DNA from: Anaerolineae bacterium
Lineage (GTDB): Bacteria > Chloroflexota > Anaerolineae > Aggregatilineales > Phototrophicaceae
Length of the DNA stretch: 64,000 nucleotides
Reading direction: 5' to 3'
Assembly: GCA_020849765.1 (NCBI GenBank)
Contig: JADLAY010000072.1
Span: forward strand, 82,643 to 146,642
Made by a program: the position numbers and the translations under genes. Shown in pieces: positions 43,013 to 51,021 of the stretch (positions are counted from its first letter, which is position 1; every line of letters begins with the position of its first letter). The notes under the pieces were generated by a model, which worked only from the letters and a program-made list of their open reading frames with translations, was not told the DNA's origin and did no database searches.

Positions 43013-43609
43013 ATGTCCGCCAGCCCACCACCATCGAATGAGAACCGCTCGCTCCTGATCATCTTCGGACTGCTCGCCGCGTTGATCGTCGCGGGCACGG
43101 CGCTGCTTCTCGTCAGCCGCCCTGAGCCGGTCACCATCACGATCAATCCACCGCCGCCATCGGCCACGCCACTGCCGACAAATACCCCTGCGCCGCTGAG
43201 CATTTATGTGACAGGCGCCGTGGCCGAGCCGGAGCAGGTGATCACGCTGCCCCCAGGCAGCCGTGTGGAGGACGCGATCGCGGCGGCGGGCGGCGCCCTG
43301 GACGAAGCGGATCTTGAGCAGGTCAATCTGGCGGCGCTGTTGCGCGATGGCGATCAAATCCACGTGCCCAGGCGCGATGAAAGCCCGGCAGCGCTGCCGA
43401 CCACCAGCGGCGGCGAGCGAGTACACGTCAACACGGCCACGCTCGAAGAGATCGACACGCTGCCCGGCATCGGCCCGGCGCTGGCTCAGCGCATCATCGA
43501 CTACCGCGAGGCCAACGGCCCGTTCGCGACACTCGAAGATCTGGATGAGGTGGACGGCATCGGCCCCGATCTGCTGGAGCAGCTTGCAGAGGTGATCGCC
43601 TTCGATTGA
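43013..43609 (+). CDS. comEA: ComEA-type DNA-binding competence protein
   Basis: 198 residues. One N-terminal membrane helix (~10-30; SLLIIFGLLAALIVAGTALL) is followed by a Pro/Thr stalk (PPPPSATPLPTNTPAPLS). Next is an SLBB-type domain (~62-115; IYVTGAVAEPEQVITLPPGS, DGDQIHVP) and a C-terminal helix-hairpin-helix pair (VHVNTATLEEIDTLPGIGPA, LEDLDEVDGIGPDLLEQLAE). ComEA is the membrane-anchored receptor for double-stranded DNA in natural transformation. ComEC is not adjacent; the gene is alone between DUF429 and a convergent ABC ATPase gene. An unusual structured stretch lies upstream. Confidence 0.92.
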   Translation: MSASPPPSNENRSLLIIFGLLAALIVAGTALLLVSRPEPVTITINPPPPSATPLPTNTPAPLSIYVTGAVAEPEQVITLPPGSRVEDAIAAAGGALDEADLEQVNLAALLRDGDQIHVPRRDESPAALPTTSGGERVHVNTATLEEIDTLPGIGPALAQRIIDYREANGPFATLEDLDEVDGIGPDLLEQLAEVIAFD

Positions 43610-43611
43610 GG

Positions 43612-44694
43612 CTAGCCGACGCGCGTTTCGCTCTCGCGGTCAAAATACTGCAAAGCTTCCGGGTCGGGCGCGCAGTAGAGCAAATCACCCACAGTCACCA
43701 GCGTCTCGATCGGCACCAGCATGAGCCAGTGTTCGCCATTAGCGGCCATCTCAATCTGATAGTGGCGCTCGGCGAAGTGTGGTGTCACCGCCTGCACGTA
43801 GGCCGGGATGCCGTCCGCCGACGGTCGGATGAACTCGGGACGTACGCCGAGGACGATCCGCGTTCCATCCGGGAGATCGTTACGGATCGGATAGCCGCCG
43901 AAATTGCGGCCATGCCATTGATGATCGCGCACTTCGCCCTGGAACAGATTGATCGTCGGCAGCCCGACGAAAGTGGCGACAAATAGATTGAGCGGGTTGT
44001 GATAGAGCTGCTGGAACGTCCCCACCTGCTCGATTCTGCCCTCTCGCATGACGGCGATGCGATCCGCCAGCGCGACGGCTTCGATCTGATCGTGCGTGAC
44101 GTAGACGCTGGTGACCGGGAACTCGTTGAGCAGCCGCTTCAGCTCGACCCGTGCCTGAGCGCGCAGCTTGGCATCGAGGTTCGAGAACGGCTCGTCGAAG
44201 AGAAAGACACGCGGATCGCGCGCCAGCGCCCTGGCGACACCGACACGCTGCCGTTCGCCGCCGGAAAGCTGCGACGGGAAGCGGTCGAGCAGCTTTTCCA
44301 GGCCGATGCCTGTGATCTGGCTGATGCGAGCGACGCGTTCCGGCACTTCGTGCTCGCGATGGCGCAGCCACAAAAAGAAGCCGATGTTCTGGCGCGCCTC
44401 CCAGTGCGGGATGAGCGCCCCTTCCTGGAAGACCATGCCGACGCCGCGGTCCTGGCCGGGGATCTCGTCCAGTTCGACGTTGTCGTACAGAATGCGCCCC
44501 GTATCCGGCGGGATCAGCCCGGCGATCAAGCGCAGCAGCGTCGACTTGCCGCAGCCCGATGGCCCCAGCACTGCCAGCACCTGCCCGGACGCGATGCGCA
44601 TGGAGACATGATCGACCGCCTGAAGCCGGATCGGTTGCCCGCTAGACATCTGTTCGAATTGTTTACTGACATTTTCAAGCAAAATGGTGGTCAT
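43612..44694 (-). CDS. Orphan ABC transporter ATPase (MalK/PotA class with TOBE domain)
   Basis: About 360 residues. ATPase motifs: Walker A GPSGCGKSTLLRLIAG, Q-loop GMVFQEGALIPHWEARQNIG, signature LSGGERQRVGVARALARDP, Walker B VFLFDEPFSNLD and H-loop YVTHDQIEAV. After residue ~240 come TOBE-type strands (VGLPTINLFQGEV, RIVLGVRPEFIRP). This is the importer class for sugars, polyamines or glycerol phosphate. ATG 44694 is preferred because AGGGG precedes it. No permease or binding-protein gene is adjacent, so it may serve several importers encoded elsewhere (inference). It converges on comEA with a 2-bp gap. Confidence 0.93.
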   Translation of the reverse strand: MTTILLENVSKQFEQMSSGQPIRLQAVDHVSMRIASGQVLAVLGPSGCGKSTLLRLIAGLIPPDTGRILYDNVELDEIPGQDRGVGMVFQEGALIPHWEARQNIGFFLWLRHREHEVPERVARISQITGIGLEKLLDRFPSQLSGGERQRVGVARALARDPRVFLFDEPFSNLDAKLRAQARVELKRLLNEFPVTSVYVTHDQIEAVALADRIAVMREGRIEQVGTFQQLYHNPLNLFVATFVGLPTINLFQGEVRDHQWHGRNFGGYPIRNDLPDGTRIVLGVRPEFIRPSADGIPAYVQAVTPHFAERHYQIEMAANGEHWLMLVPIETLVTVGDLLYCAPDPEALQYFDRESETRVG

Positions 44695-44853
44695 ACCCCT
44701 GCCTCCTGCGCGGACAGAACCTGCGACCCCACAGCTGTCCATTTATTGTAACCTGTAACGTCAGATGGTTGAAGTCACCCCGCGCGACGCTTGCCATACG
44801 CGCGCATCGGGATTACGATCTGGCCTGTCACGAACCAAACATGAGGAAAGACA

Positions 44854-45942
44854 ATGACGATGAGCGTGATCGATCTGCGCAGCGATACCGTCACCGTGCC
44901 GACGCCTGAAATGCGTGAGGCCATGGCGAACGCGCAGGTCGGCGATGACGTATTTGGCGATGACCCAACGATCAACCTGCTGCAGGAAGAAGCGGCCGCC
45001 ATGCTCGGCAAGGAAGCGGCGCTGTTCGTCGCCAGCGGCACGATGGGCAACCTGAGCTCGGTGCTGGCACACTGCGCGCGCGGTGAAGAAATGATCCTCG
45101 GCAAGGATGCGCACATTTTCCGCTACGAAGCGGGCAGCGCCGCCATGTACGGTGGCGTTCAGCCGAACACCCTGCCGGTGCAAGCCGACGGCACGCTCGA
45201 TCTCAACCAGATTCGCCGCGCCATTCGCGGCAACAACGTCCACTTCCCAACCACCCGCTTGATCTGCCTGGAGAATACTCAGGCCAGCGCTTTCGGCGCG
45301 CCGCTGCCGCCGGATTACATCGCCGACGTTGCGAACATCGCCCGCGATCACAATCTCAAGCTGCACATCGACGGCGCGCGTATTTTCAACGCCGCGACGG
45401 CCCTCGGCGTCGAAGCCAGTGAGCTGGTCAAAGATGCGGATAGCGTCAGTTTCTGCCTGTCGAAAGGCCTGTGTGCACCGGTCGGCTCGGTTGTCGCCGG
45501 GTCGCGCGAGTTCATCGAGCGGGCGCACCGCGTGCGCAAGAGCCTCGGCGGCGGGATGCGCCAGGCAGGCATTCTCGCGGCAGCTGGGTTGATCTCGCTG
45601 CGCAAGATGACTCGGCGTTTGCATGAGGATCATGCGACAGCGCGCCAGTTTGCCGAAGGCATCGCCCAAATGCCCTACATCAGGACCGACGTCAGCCGCG
45701 TCAAGACCAACATCGTCTACTTCAACCTGACGGCCGACGCGCCGATCGCGGTCGATGAACTGTCGGCGCGCTTGAAAGCCGATCACGGCATTCTGATGCG
45801 CCCGTACGACGTCAGTGAGCGATCCGTGCGCGTGCTGACTCACTACTGGATCAAGCCCGAACACGTCGAGCGGACGCTGTCCGCCATGCGCGCCCTGCTC
45901 GACCCGGTACGCGCGGGCCGCGAGCGCCTTTCGGCAGATTGA
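44854..45942 (+). CDS. Low-specificity L-threonine aldolase
   Basis: 362 residues, PLP-dependent fold type I. It cleaves threonine or allo-threonine to glycine and acetaldehyde. Family landmarks: VIDLRSDTVTVPTPEMREAM at the N-terminus, GDDVFGDDPT, FVASGTMGNLSSVLAHC, HIDGARIFNAA (Asp for the pyridine nitrogen) and FCLSKGLCAPVGSVVAGS with the Schiff-base Lys. RVRKSLGGGMRQAG follows as usual. ATG 44854 has AGGAAAG upstream. The CPBP gene starts 5 bp after the stop, so the two are in one operon. Confidence 0.95.
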   Translation: MTMSVIDLRSDTVTVPTPEMREAMANAQVGDDVFGDDPTINLLQEEAAAMLGKEAALFVASGTMGNLSSVLAHCARGEEMILGKDAHIFRYEAGSAAMYGGVQPNTLPVQADGTLDLNQIRRAIRGNNVHFPTTRLICLENTQASAFGAPLPPDYIADVANIARDHNLKLHIDGARIFNAATALGVEASELVKDADSVSFCLSKGLCAPVGSVVAGSREFIERAHRVRKSLGGGMRQAGILAAAGLISLRKMTRRLHEDHATARQFAEGIAQMPYIRTDVSRVKTNIVYFNLTADAPIAVDELSARLKADHGILMRPYDVSERSVRVLTHYWIKPEHVERTLSAMRALLDPVRAGRERLSAD

Positions 45943-45946
45943 GCCT

Positions 45947-46684
45947 ATGTATCCTCAGCCGCCCGACGACGATCAGTATGAGGTGATTCCGCCGACGGAA
46001 TCACCTTACTTCGAGGATGAGGAGCGCGCACCTCTGCGCACGGCATCGTCGTATCGCGGCAGCAGCAACGACCAGACCTTCGGCTACCTGATCGCACTGG
46101 CGCTCGCCGTCGGTCTGACTCCGGCGCTGCCCGCCAACGGCGACATGCGTTATACGTTGGTCTGGGCGGTGATGGCGGGGTTTGGCGTGCTCGGCTGGTT
46201 GTTCGGCACGATGCAGCGCATCGAGCAAGAAATACCGGAGAACGTCGCCTGGGGCATCATCTTCGGCATCATCGTCGGCGCACCGCTGCTGCTGGTCGGC
46301 GGCAGCGCGCTCACGACCACGGTCGAGCGCCTGTTCAGCTTCGAGGCGGATGGCGTGCTCACGGTGCTGCCCGCAGGCGTCGTGCTGGCTTACCTGGTGT
46401 TCGTCATGCCGGTGGCGGAGACGTTGTTCTTCCGCGGCCTGATGCAGGAACGCCGCCCCTTCTGGCTGGTCGGCGTCCTGAGCACGGTCTGGTCGCTGGT
46501 GCTGTTCGCGCCGATGCTCGACCTGTTCAACTTCCCCGGCGTCGCCATACTGATCGGCATCGCGCTGCTGCTGATGAACATGATCTACGGCTACGTGCGC
46601 GAGCGCAATGGCCTGGCGGCGGCCTGGCTGTGCCAGATCACCGTCAACATCCTCGTCCTGTTCGTGCCGTTTATTTCTCGCTGA
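45947..46684 (+). CDS. CPBP-family membrane protein with altered active site
   Basis: 245 residues. A hydrophilic N-terminus of ~45 residues precedes about six membrane helices. The CPBP (Abi/Rce1) region is recognisable at VMPVAETLFFRGLMQERRP, but the EExxxR motif reads ETLFFR, so the second Glu is Thr. The later helix has WLCQITVNILVLF where active relatives have a His-x-x-x-Asn motif, so His is Gln. These changes suggest it lacks normal protease activity and acts by binding, or that the active site differs. It follows the threonine aldolase gene by 5 bp. Confidence 0.8.
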   Translation: MYPQPPDDDQYEVIPPTESPYFEDEERAPLRTASSYRGSSNDQTFGYLIALALAVGLTPALPANGDMRYTLVWAVMAGFGVLGWLFGTMQRIEQEIPENVAWGIIFGIIVGAPLLLVGGSALTTTVERLFSFEADGVLTVLPAGVVLAYLVFVMPVAETLFFRGLMQERRPFWLVGVLSTVWSLVLFAPMLDLFNFPGVAILIGIALLLMNMIYGYVRERNGLAAAWLCQITVNILVLFVPFISR

Positions 46685-46685
46685 C

Positions 46686-47741
46686 TCAATCGAAGTCGAA
46701 CGGATCGTCGTCTTCGAGCCGGAGCACGTCGCTCATGAGGATGGCGCCTTCGTTGCTGCGCGGCAGACGGCTCAGGTAGCGCTCGGTGACGGCGACGTTT
46801 GCATGGCGCAGCAGGCGGCTGATCTTATCCACAGGCACGCCGCTCTCGTGCAGCGCCCCGGCGACTGACCGGCGCAGATCGTGTGGCGCAACGTGGCCGA
46901 TGCCCGCATGCAGCGCCGCATCGCCGACGATCCACCAGATGCCATCCGGCGTCAGCCCCCACTTGCTGATGCGCCCGCCCTTCCAGATGCGGCGGACGAG
47001 CGGCGTCTCTGGCGCGGTGTGTGCATCGGATGCGATCATCGCCTTATGCCATTGATTGAGCGCGCCCAGGACGGGCTTCGGCACATCGATCATGGCGGAC
47101 TTCTTGCCCTTGCCATGGACGCGCAGCACCGCGCGGTCATTCTGCCGCGATAGATCGCCCCAGCGCGCGATCGCGAGTTCGTCGCGGCGCAGGGCCATCG
47201 TACACAGCATCGTCGCCACGACGTTGTTGCGCAGAAGCATGTTGTCGCTGGTGGCGATGTTGCGCGCGGACAGCATCAGCATGCGCAGTTCATCGACCGA
47301 CAGCCAGCGCCCCGGACGCTGCCCCTCTTCGGCATTCGGCGGGCGTACGTTGCCCATGCCCGCGCTGATGTGATCCGGGAGGAATCCGGCCTCAGCCAGC
47401 AGACTCGCCAGGGTGACAATCGAGGCGCGCGCCTGGGTGATGCCTTGCTTGCCATGACCTTCGGCAGCCAGCGCCCCCAACCAGGCGCGCAGCTGGGGCG
47501 CGTTCATTGCGCCAAGCAGGGGCTGCACCGGCAGCCGGGACATGAACTGCTCCCGCGTCATTGATTTAGGGGGTTGCAGCCCTGCCATGTCCTGGAGGTA
47601 ACGGTCGATCCAGCGGTAGTAGGCGCGCTGGCTGTGGCGGCTGCTGGCACGGCCCGGTAGAACAGCCGCCAGGTTGAAACCGAGCGCTGAATCACTGGCG
47701 ACAATGGCCTTTGGCATCGGGCGGCGCTGTAGACTGCTCAT
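46686..47741 (-). CDS. Tyrosine recombinase / site-specific integrase
   Basis: 351 residues. An N-terminal SAM-like core-binding domain (~35-140; RHSQRAYYRWIDRYLQDMAG) is followed by the catalytic domain. Catalytic residues are visible in order: Arg in TMALRRDELAIARW, Lys in RVHGKGKKSAMIDV, His-x-x-Arg in VAPHDLRRSVAGAL, His in RLLRHANVAVTERY and Tyr in TERYLSRL. All are present, so it should be active. No attachment repeats, excisionase or phage genes are adjacent, so it could be a domesticated or Xer-like enzyme. It ends 2 bp from the convergent CPBP gene, with the P450 gene upstream. Confidence 0.9.
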   Translation of the reverse strand: MSSLQRRPMPKAIVASDSALGFNLAAVLPGRASSRHSQRAYYRWIDRYLQDMAGLQPPKSMTREQFMSRLPVQPLLGAMNAPQLRAWLGALAAEGHGKQGITQARASIVTLASLLAEAGFLPDHISAGMGNVRPPNAEEGQRPGRWLSVDELRMLMLSARNIATSDNMLLRNNVVATMLCTMALRRDELAIARWGDLSRQNDRAVLRVHGKGKKSAMIDVPKPVLGALNQWHKAMIASDAHTAPETPLVRRIWKGGRISKWGLTPDGIWWIVGDAALHAGIGHVAPHDLRRSVAGALHESGVPVDKISRLLRHANVAVTERYLSRLPRSNEGAILMSDVLRLEDDDPFDFD

Positions 47742-47789
47742 GAGCGGATTATAGCATCGAACATTTCACAGCGCCCCGCGACGTGCATC

Positions 47790-49166
47790 TCAGTGAACAT
47801 GGATGACCAGTGGCTCCGCGGCTGCAACGCGCTCCGCCGCGCGGGCGCGGACGACCATATCCATGCCGTACTTCGGGCGCAGTGTGAACATGCGCTGCGG
47901 CTGCACGATCTGGCCCGGCGCAAGCTCAAGACGGAAGTGCTGGGCGACGGTCGCCAGCACCAGCTTGGCCTCCATCATGGCGAAGGCATTGCCGACGCAC
48001 ACGCGCGGCCCGTTGCCGAACGGGATGTACGCGTGTCTGGGGATGCTCTTCTCGCGCTCAGGGCTGAAACGCTCCGGGTCGAAGGTCAGCGCCGAGGTGA
48101 AGAAGCGCTCGTCGCGCTGCATGCCGTAGATGTTGATGAAGACCGTATCACCCTTGTTGAGCGCGTATTCGCCCAGCTGCGTCGGCGCAATCACTTCGCG
48201 CGTCGTGCCCCAGGCGGGCGGGTAGAGCCGCATCGACTCTTTGAGCACCATCTCGGTGTACTTCAGCTTCGGCAGGTCATCGAGCGTCGGCGTGCGTCCA
48301 TTCAAGACCGTCGCCAGTTCCTCGTGCAGTTTCGCCTCGACCTCCGGATGCTGCGACAGCAGATACCACGTCCAGGTCAACGCGACGGCGGTCGTCTCGT
48401 GACCGGCGCCGAACAGGGTCAGCGCTTCGTCGCGCACCTGCTTGTCGGTCATCACCGCGCCGTCGTCATCCTGTGCCGCCAGCAGCATCGACAGCAAATC
48501 GCCGTTGTCTTCGCCGCTGGCGCGCCGCTCGTCGATGAAGCGCTGGATCAGCGTGTCGAGCTTGGCGATGTTGGCGCGCAGTTGACGGTTGATCCGGTTC
48601 GGCACCCAGTAGGGAATAGTCGGCAGTTGGTTGAAGCGCTCGTCCGTGTTCTTGAGCACGACCGCGATCGCCTCACCGATCAGGTCGACATCGCTGGCGA
48701 CATCCGCGTCGAACAGCGCCTTCGAGATGATGCGCATCGTCAGGTGCGTCATCTCGTCATCGCCAGCCAGCCGCGTCCCCGGCTGCCAGCCCGCCAGCAT
48801 GCGCTCGGCGTAGCGGGTGATGATGTCCGCGTAAGCGCCGATCCGCTTGGTGTGAAAGGCGGGCTGTACCAGCTTGCGCTGACGACGCCAGAACTCGCCG
48901 TCGCTGGTGAAGATACCGTTGCCGAGCACTGGCTCCAGCACGTTCTTGGTGACGCTGGACTTGTAGTGCTTATCCGCGTTCGTGACCAGAACGTCGTGAA
49001 CGACATCCGGGTGATTGAGCACATAGGCCGGGAACGGTCCAAAACGAAGCTTGACCACGTCGCCATATTCACGCATTTTGAGCATGAACGCGAGCGTATC
49101 TGCGCTGAATTCCGGCAGGTTGCCCAGCAGAAAGTGCCCCTTGAGGCCGGCGGGTCTGGGTGGCAA
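47790..49166 (-). CDS. Cytochrome P450
   Basis: 458 residues, no membrane anchor. I-helix LTLFGAGHETTAVALTWTWY includes the acid-alcohol pair region, K-helix LKESMRLYPPAWG holds ExxR, and PERFSPEREK is the meander region. Haem binding is FGNGPRVCVGNAFAMMEAKL with the Cys ligand. The sequence resembles bacterial CYP102/CYP4-like fatty-acid or terpene oxidases more than class I steroid enzymes, but the substrate is not deducible. Redox partners are not adjacent. A perfect 14-bp palindrome lies 14 bp upstream of the start, suggesting specific regulation. Confidence 0.96.
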   Translation of the reverse strand: MPPRPAGLKGHFLLGNLPEFSADTLAFMLKMREYGDVVKLRFGPFPAYVLNHPDVVHDVLVTNADKHYKSSVTKNVLEPVLGNGIFTSDGEFWRRQRKLVQPAFHTKRIGAYADIITRYAERMLAGWQPGTRLAGDDEMTHLTMRIISKALFDADVASDVDLIGEAIAVVLKNTDERFNQLPTIPYWVPNRINRQLRANIAKLDTLIQRFIDERRASGEDNGDLLSMLLAAQDDDGAVMTDKQVRDEALTLFGAGHETTAVALTWTWYLLSQHPEVEAKLHEELATVLNGRTPTLDDLPKLKYTEMVLKESMRLYPPAWGTTREVIAPTQLGEYALNKGDTVFINIYGMQRDERFFTSALTFDPERFSPEREKSIPRHAYIPFGNGPRVCVGNAFAMMEAKLVLATVAQHFRLELAPGQIVQPQRMFTLRPKYGMDMVVRARAAERVAAAEPLVIHVH

Positions 49167-49180
49167 GATGTACCGTCCTT

Positions 49181-49194
49181 GTGAATTAATTCAC
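49181..49194. promoter_or_regulatory. Perfect 14-bp palindrome upstream of the P450 gene
   Basis: GTGAATTAATTCAC is fully symmetrical. A second partial copy (GAATTCAC) follows on the + strand at 49195-49202. It lies between the P450 start codon and its likely promoter region, a classical operator position. Confidence 0.5.
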
Positions 49195-49316
49195 GAATTC
49201 ACTCAGAATATGACAGATTTGCCAGGACGTCAAGCAGTTGCTCATGAGAGAACAAGTGACACCTGTCATGTGACATCATGATCATGCTCACATTCGGGCA
49301 TCGGCCACCGCCGCGA

Positions 49317-49353
49317 ATCAAAATGTGCCGTGAGGCTGAAGTGCACACGGCAC
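49317..49353 (-). terminator. Intrinsic terminator after the rhomboid gene
   Basis: On the minus strand GTGCCGTG (49353-49346) and CACGGCAC (49332-49325) form an 8-bp stem, followed by ATTTTG. The T-tract is short. Confidence 0.55.
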
Positions 49354-49381
49354 GGCATAACGGCAGAGTGTCTGAGGCGGA

Positions 49382-50074
49382 TCAGGCGTAGGTTTTCGGC
49401 GGTAAGCCTTTGAACAGCGTGATGCCAAAGGCAAACACTGCGCCGAAAATGAACCCGGCAACGTGCGCCATGAAGGCGACACCGCCCTCACCCAACGTCT
49501 CGATGCCGAGCGAGAACCAGCCGTTGATCAGCTGCATCGCGAACCAGTAGCCGAGCACCAGCCACACGGGCAGCAGGAACGTCTGGAAGAAGAAGCGGAA
49601 GAAGACGACGCCGACGCGCACCTTGATGCCCGGATAGAGCAGGATGTAGCTGCCGAGGATAGCCGAGATGGCCCCGCTGGCGCCGATCACGGGGATACAC
49701 AGGTTGGAGACGACCAGCGCCTGTACCAGTGCCGCGACCACCCCGCCGACCACGTAGAAGAGCGCAAAGATGCGCCAGCCGTAGTAATCCTCGATGTTCG
49801 AGCCGAAGATCCACAGGAAGAGCATGTTGCCGCCCAGGTGCAGCCAGTCGCCGTGCAAGAACATACTGCGCAGGAAGTCGAGCGCCGTCTCGCCGGAGAT
49901 CAGGTTGTTGCCGAGTTCACAGGGCACAATCGCCAGGTTGTAGAGTGACGAGCGCAGCGCCGCCGGTGGCAGTGTCGTTTCCCACAAGAAGACCAGGATA
50001 TTGGCAATGATCAGGCCATAGGTGAGATAAGGCACGTGGTCGGTGCGCGCGTTGGTGGTTTTGATCGGGATCAT
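49382..50074 (-). CDS. Rhomboid family intramembrane serine protease (copy 1)
   Basis: 230 residues with six to seven membrane helices. The catalytic Ser is in VIGASGAISAILGSYILLYP and the His in FMAHVAGFIFGAVFAF. Between TM1 and TM2, FLRSMFLHGDWLHLGGNMLF is the typical His-rich helix and WIFGSNIEDYYG follows. Rhomboids cleave substrates within or near membrane helices. A second rhomboid gene lies 70 bp upstream on the same strand with the same plan, so this is a tandem duplication. Substrates are unknown. Confidence 0.93.
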   Translation of the reverse strand: MIPIKTTNARTDHVPYLTYGLIIANILVFLWETTLPPAALRSSLYNLAIVPCELGNNLISGETALDFLRSMFLHGDWLHLGGNMLFLWIFGSNIEDYYGWRIFALFYVVGGVVAALVQALVVSNLCIPVIGASGAISAILGSYILLYPGIKVRVGVVFFRFFFQTFLLPVWLVLGYWFAMQLINGWFSLGIETLGEGGVAFMAHVAGFIFGAVFAFGITLFKGLPPKTYA

Positions 50075-50144
50075 CGAGTGTTCTCCGGCGCAATCACATC
50101 ACAAACGTGTATACGCAGGCGAACACTCGAAAGTTGTGTCGTCT

Positions 50145-50864
50145 CTAGCGGCGGCCCACGCGGTCATACAGCATGTCATAGCGGGCTTGCGCGGGCGGCT
50201 GCGGCACCATGCGCATGAAGACGAAGGCGAGCACCGCCCCGGCGATGAACCCGCCGATGTGCGCGAAAAACGCGACTCCGCCGCCATAAGCTGCGGCAGC
50301 GCCGAGCGAGGCGACGCCGTTGAACAACTGGAGCACGAACCAGAACCCGAGCACCACCAGAGCGGGCAGTTCCGCAATGCGCGCAATATAGCCCAGGAAG
50401 ATCAGTGCTCGCACGCGCACGTTCGGGAACATGACCAGATACGCGCCGAGCACACCGGCAATCGCCCCGCTGGCGCCGATCATGGGCACCGTCGAGCTGG
50501 GATCGATGACGACCTGCGCATAGACCGCGGCATAACCGCTGGCGAAATAGAGGACGAGATAGAGGATCTTTCCCAGGCGATCTTCGATGTTGTCGCCGAA
50601 CAAGAACAGATAGAGCATGTTGCCGATGATGTGTTCGAAGCCACCGTGCAAGAACATGCTGCGCAGGCCATCCAGCAGCGACTCCAGGCCGAAGGGATTG
50701 GCAGAAATGTGACTCGGCACTGCCGCAATATCCAGAAACATGTTATTGAGTTGTTGAGCTGGAAGCGAGATCTCCCAGATGAAGACCAACACGTTGATCG
50801 CGATCAATATCCACGTCAGGATCGGCGTTCGTCTGACCGGGTTGATATCCCCTACTGGCAGCAT
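50145..50864 (-). CDS. Rhomboid family intramembrane serine protease (copy 2)
   Basis: 239 residues, same topology as its neighbour. Catalytic Ser is in MIGASGAIAGVLGAYLVMFP and His in FFAHIGGFIAGAVLAFVFM. LRSMFLHGGFEHIIGNMLYL and FLFGDNIEDRLG match copy 1. Both copies keep all active-site residues, so they may have diverged in substrate choice rather than one being inactive. The two genes are probably co-transcribed. A 280-bp gap lies between this gene and citrate synthase, holding a hairpin at 50964-50988 that ends the latter. Confidence 0.93.
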   Translation of the reverse strand: MLPVGDINPVRRTPILTWILIAINVLVFIWEISLPAQQLNNMFLDIAAVPSHISANPFGLESLLDGLRSMFLHGGFEHIIGNMLYLFLFGDNIEDRLGKILYLVLYFASGYAAVYAQVVIDPSSTVPMIGASGAIAGVLGAYLVMFPNVRVRALIFLGYIARIAELPALVVLGFWFVLQLFNGVASLGAAAAYGGGVAFFAHIGGFIAGAVLAFVFMRMVPQPPAQARYDMLYDRVGRR

Positions 50865-50963
50865 CGTCCGTTCTCCTCATGCTCTCGAACACTCTCAAGC
50901 CGAGCGCGGATAGATGTAACATGCGCCTGTCAGAAATACAACGACTCGGCTACCCATAATGCA

Positions 50964-50988
50964 CAGGGACGTCCTGCAGACGTCCCTG
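50964..50988 (-). terminator. Hairpin after the citrate synthase gene
   Basis: CAGGGACGTC and GACGTCCCTG form a perfect 10-bp stem with a 5-nt loop, 33 bp beyond the citrate synthase stop. The T-tract is weak, so it may act as a terminator or as an mRNA 3' stabiliser. Confidence 0.55.
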
Positions 50989-51021
50989 AATAGCTCGAAT
51001 CGGGTTTGGCGTCGCATCAAG

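Noticed and set aside
46686..49194. Mobile island containing the recombinase and the P450 gene
   Set aside because: No flanking repeats, no tRNA junction, base composition like the surroundings, and neighbours are ordinary chromosomal genes.
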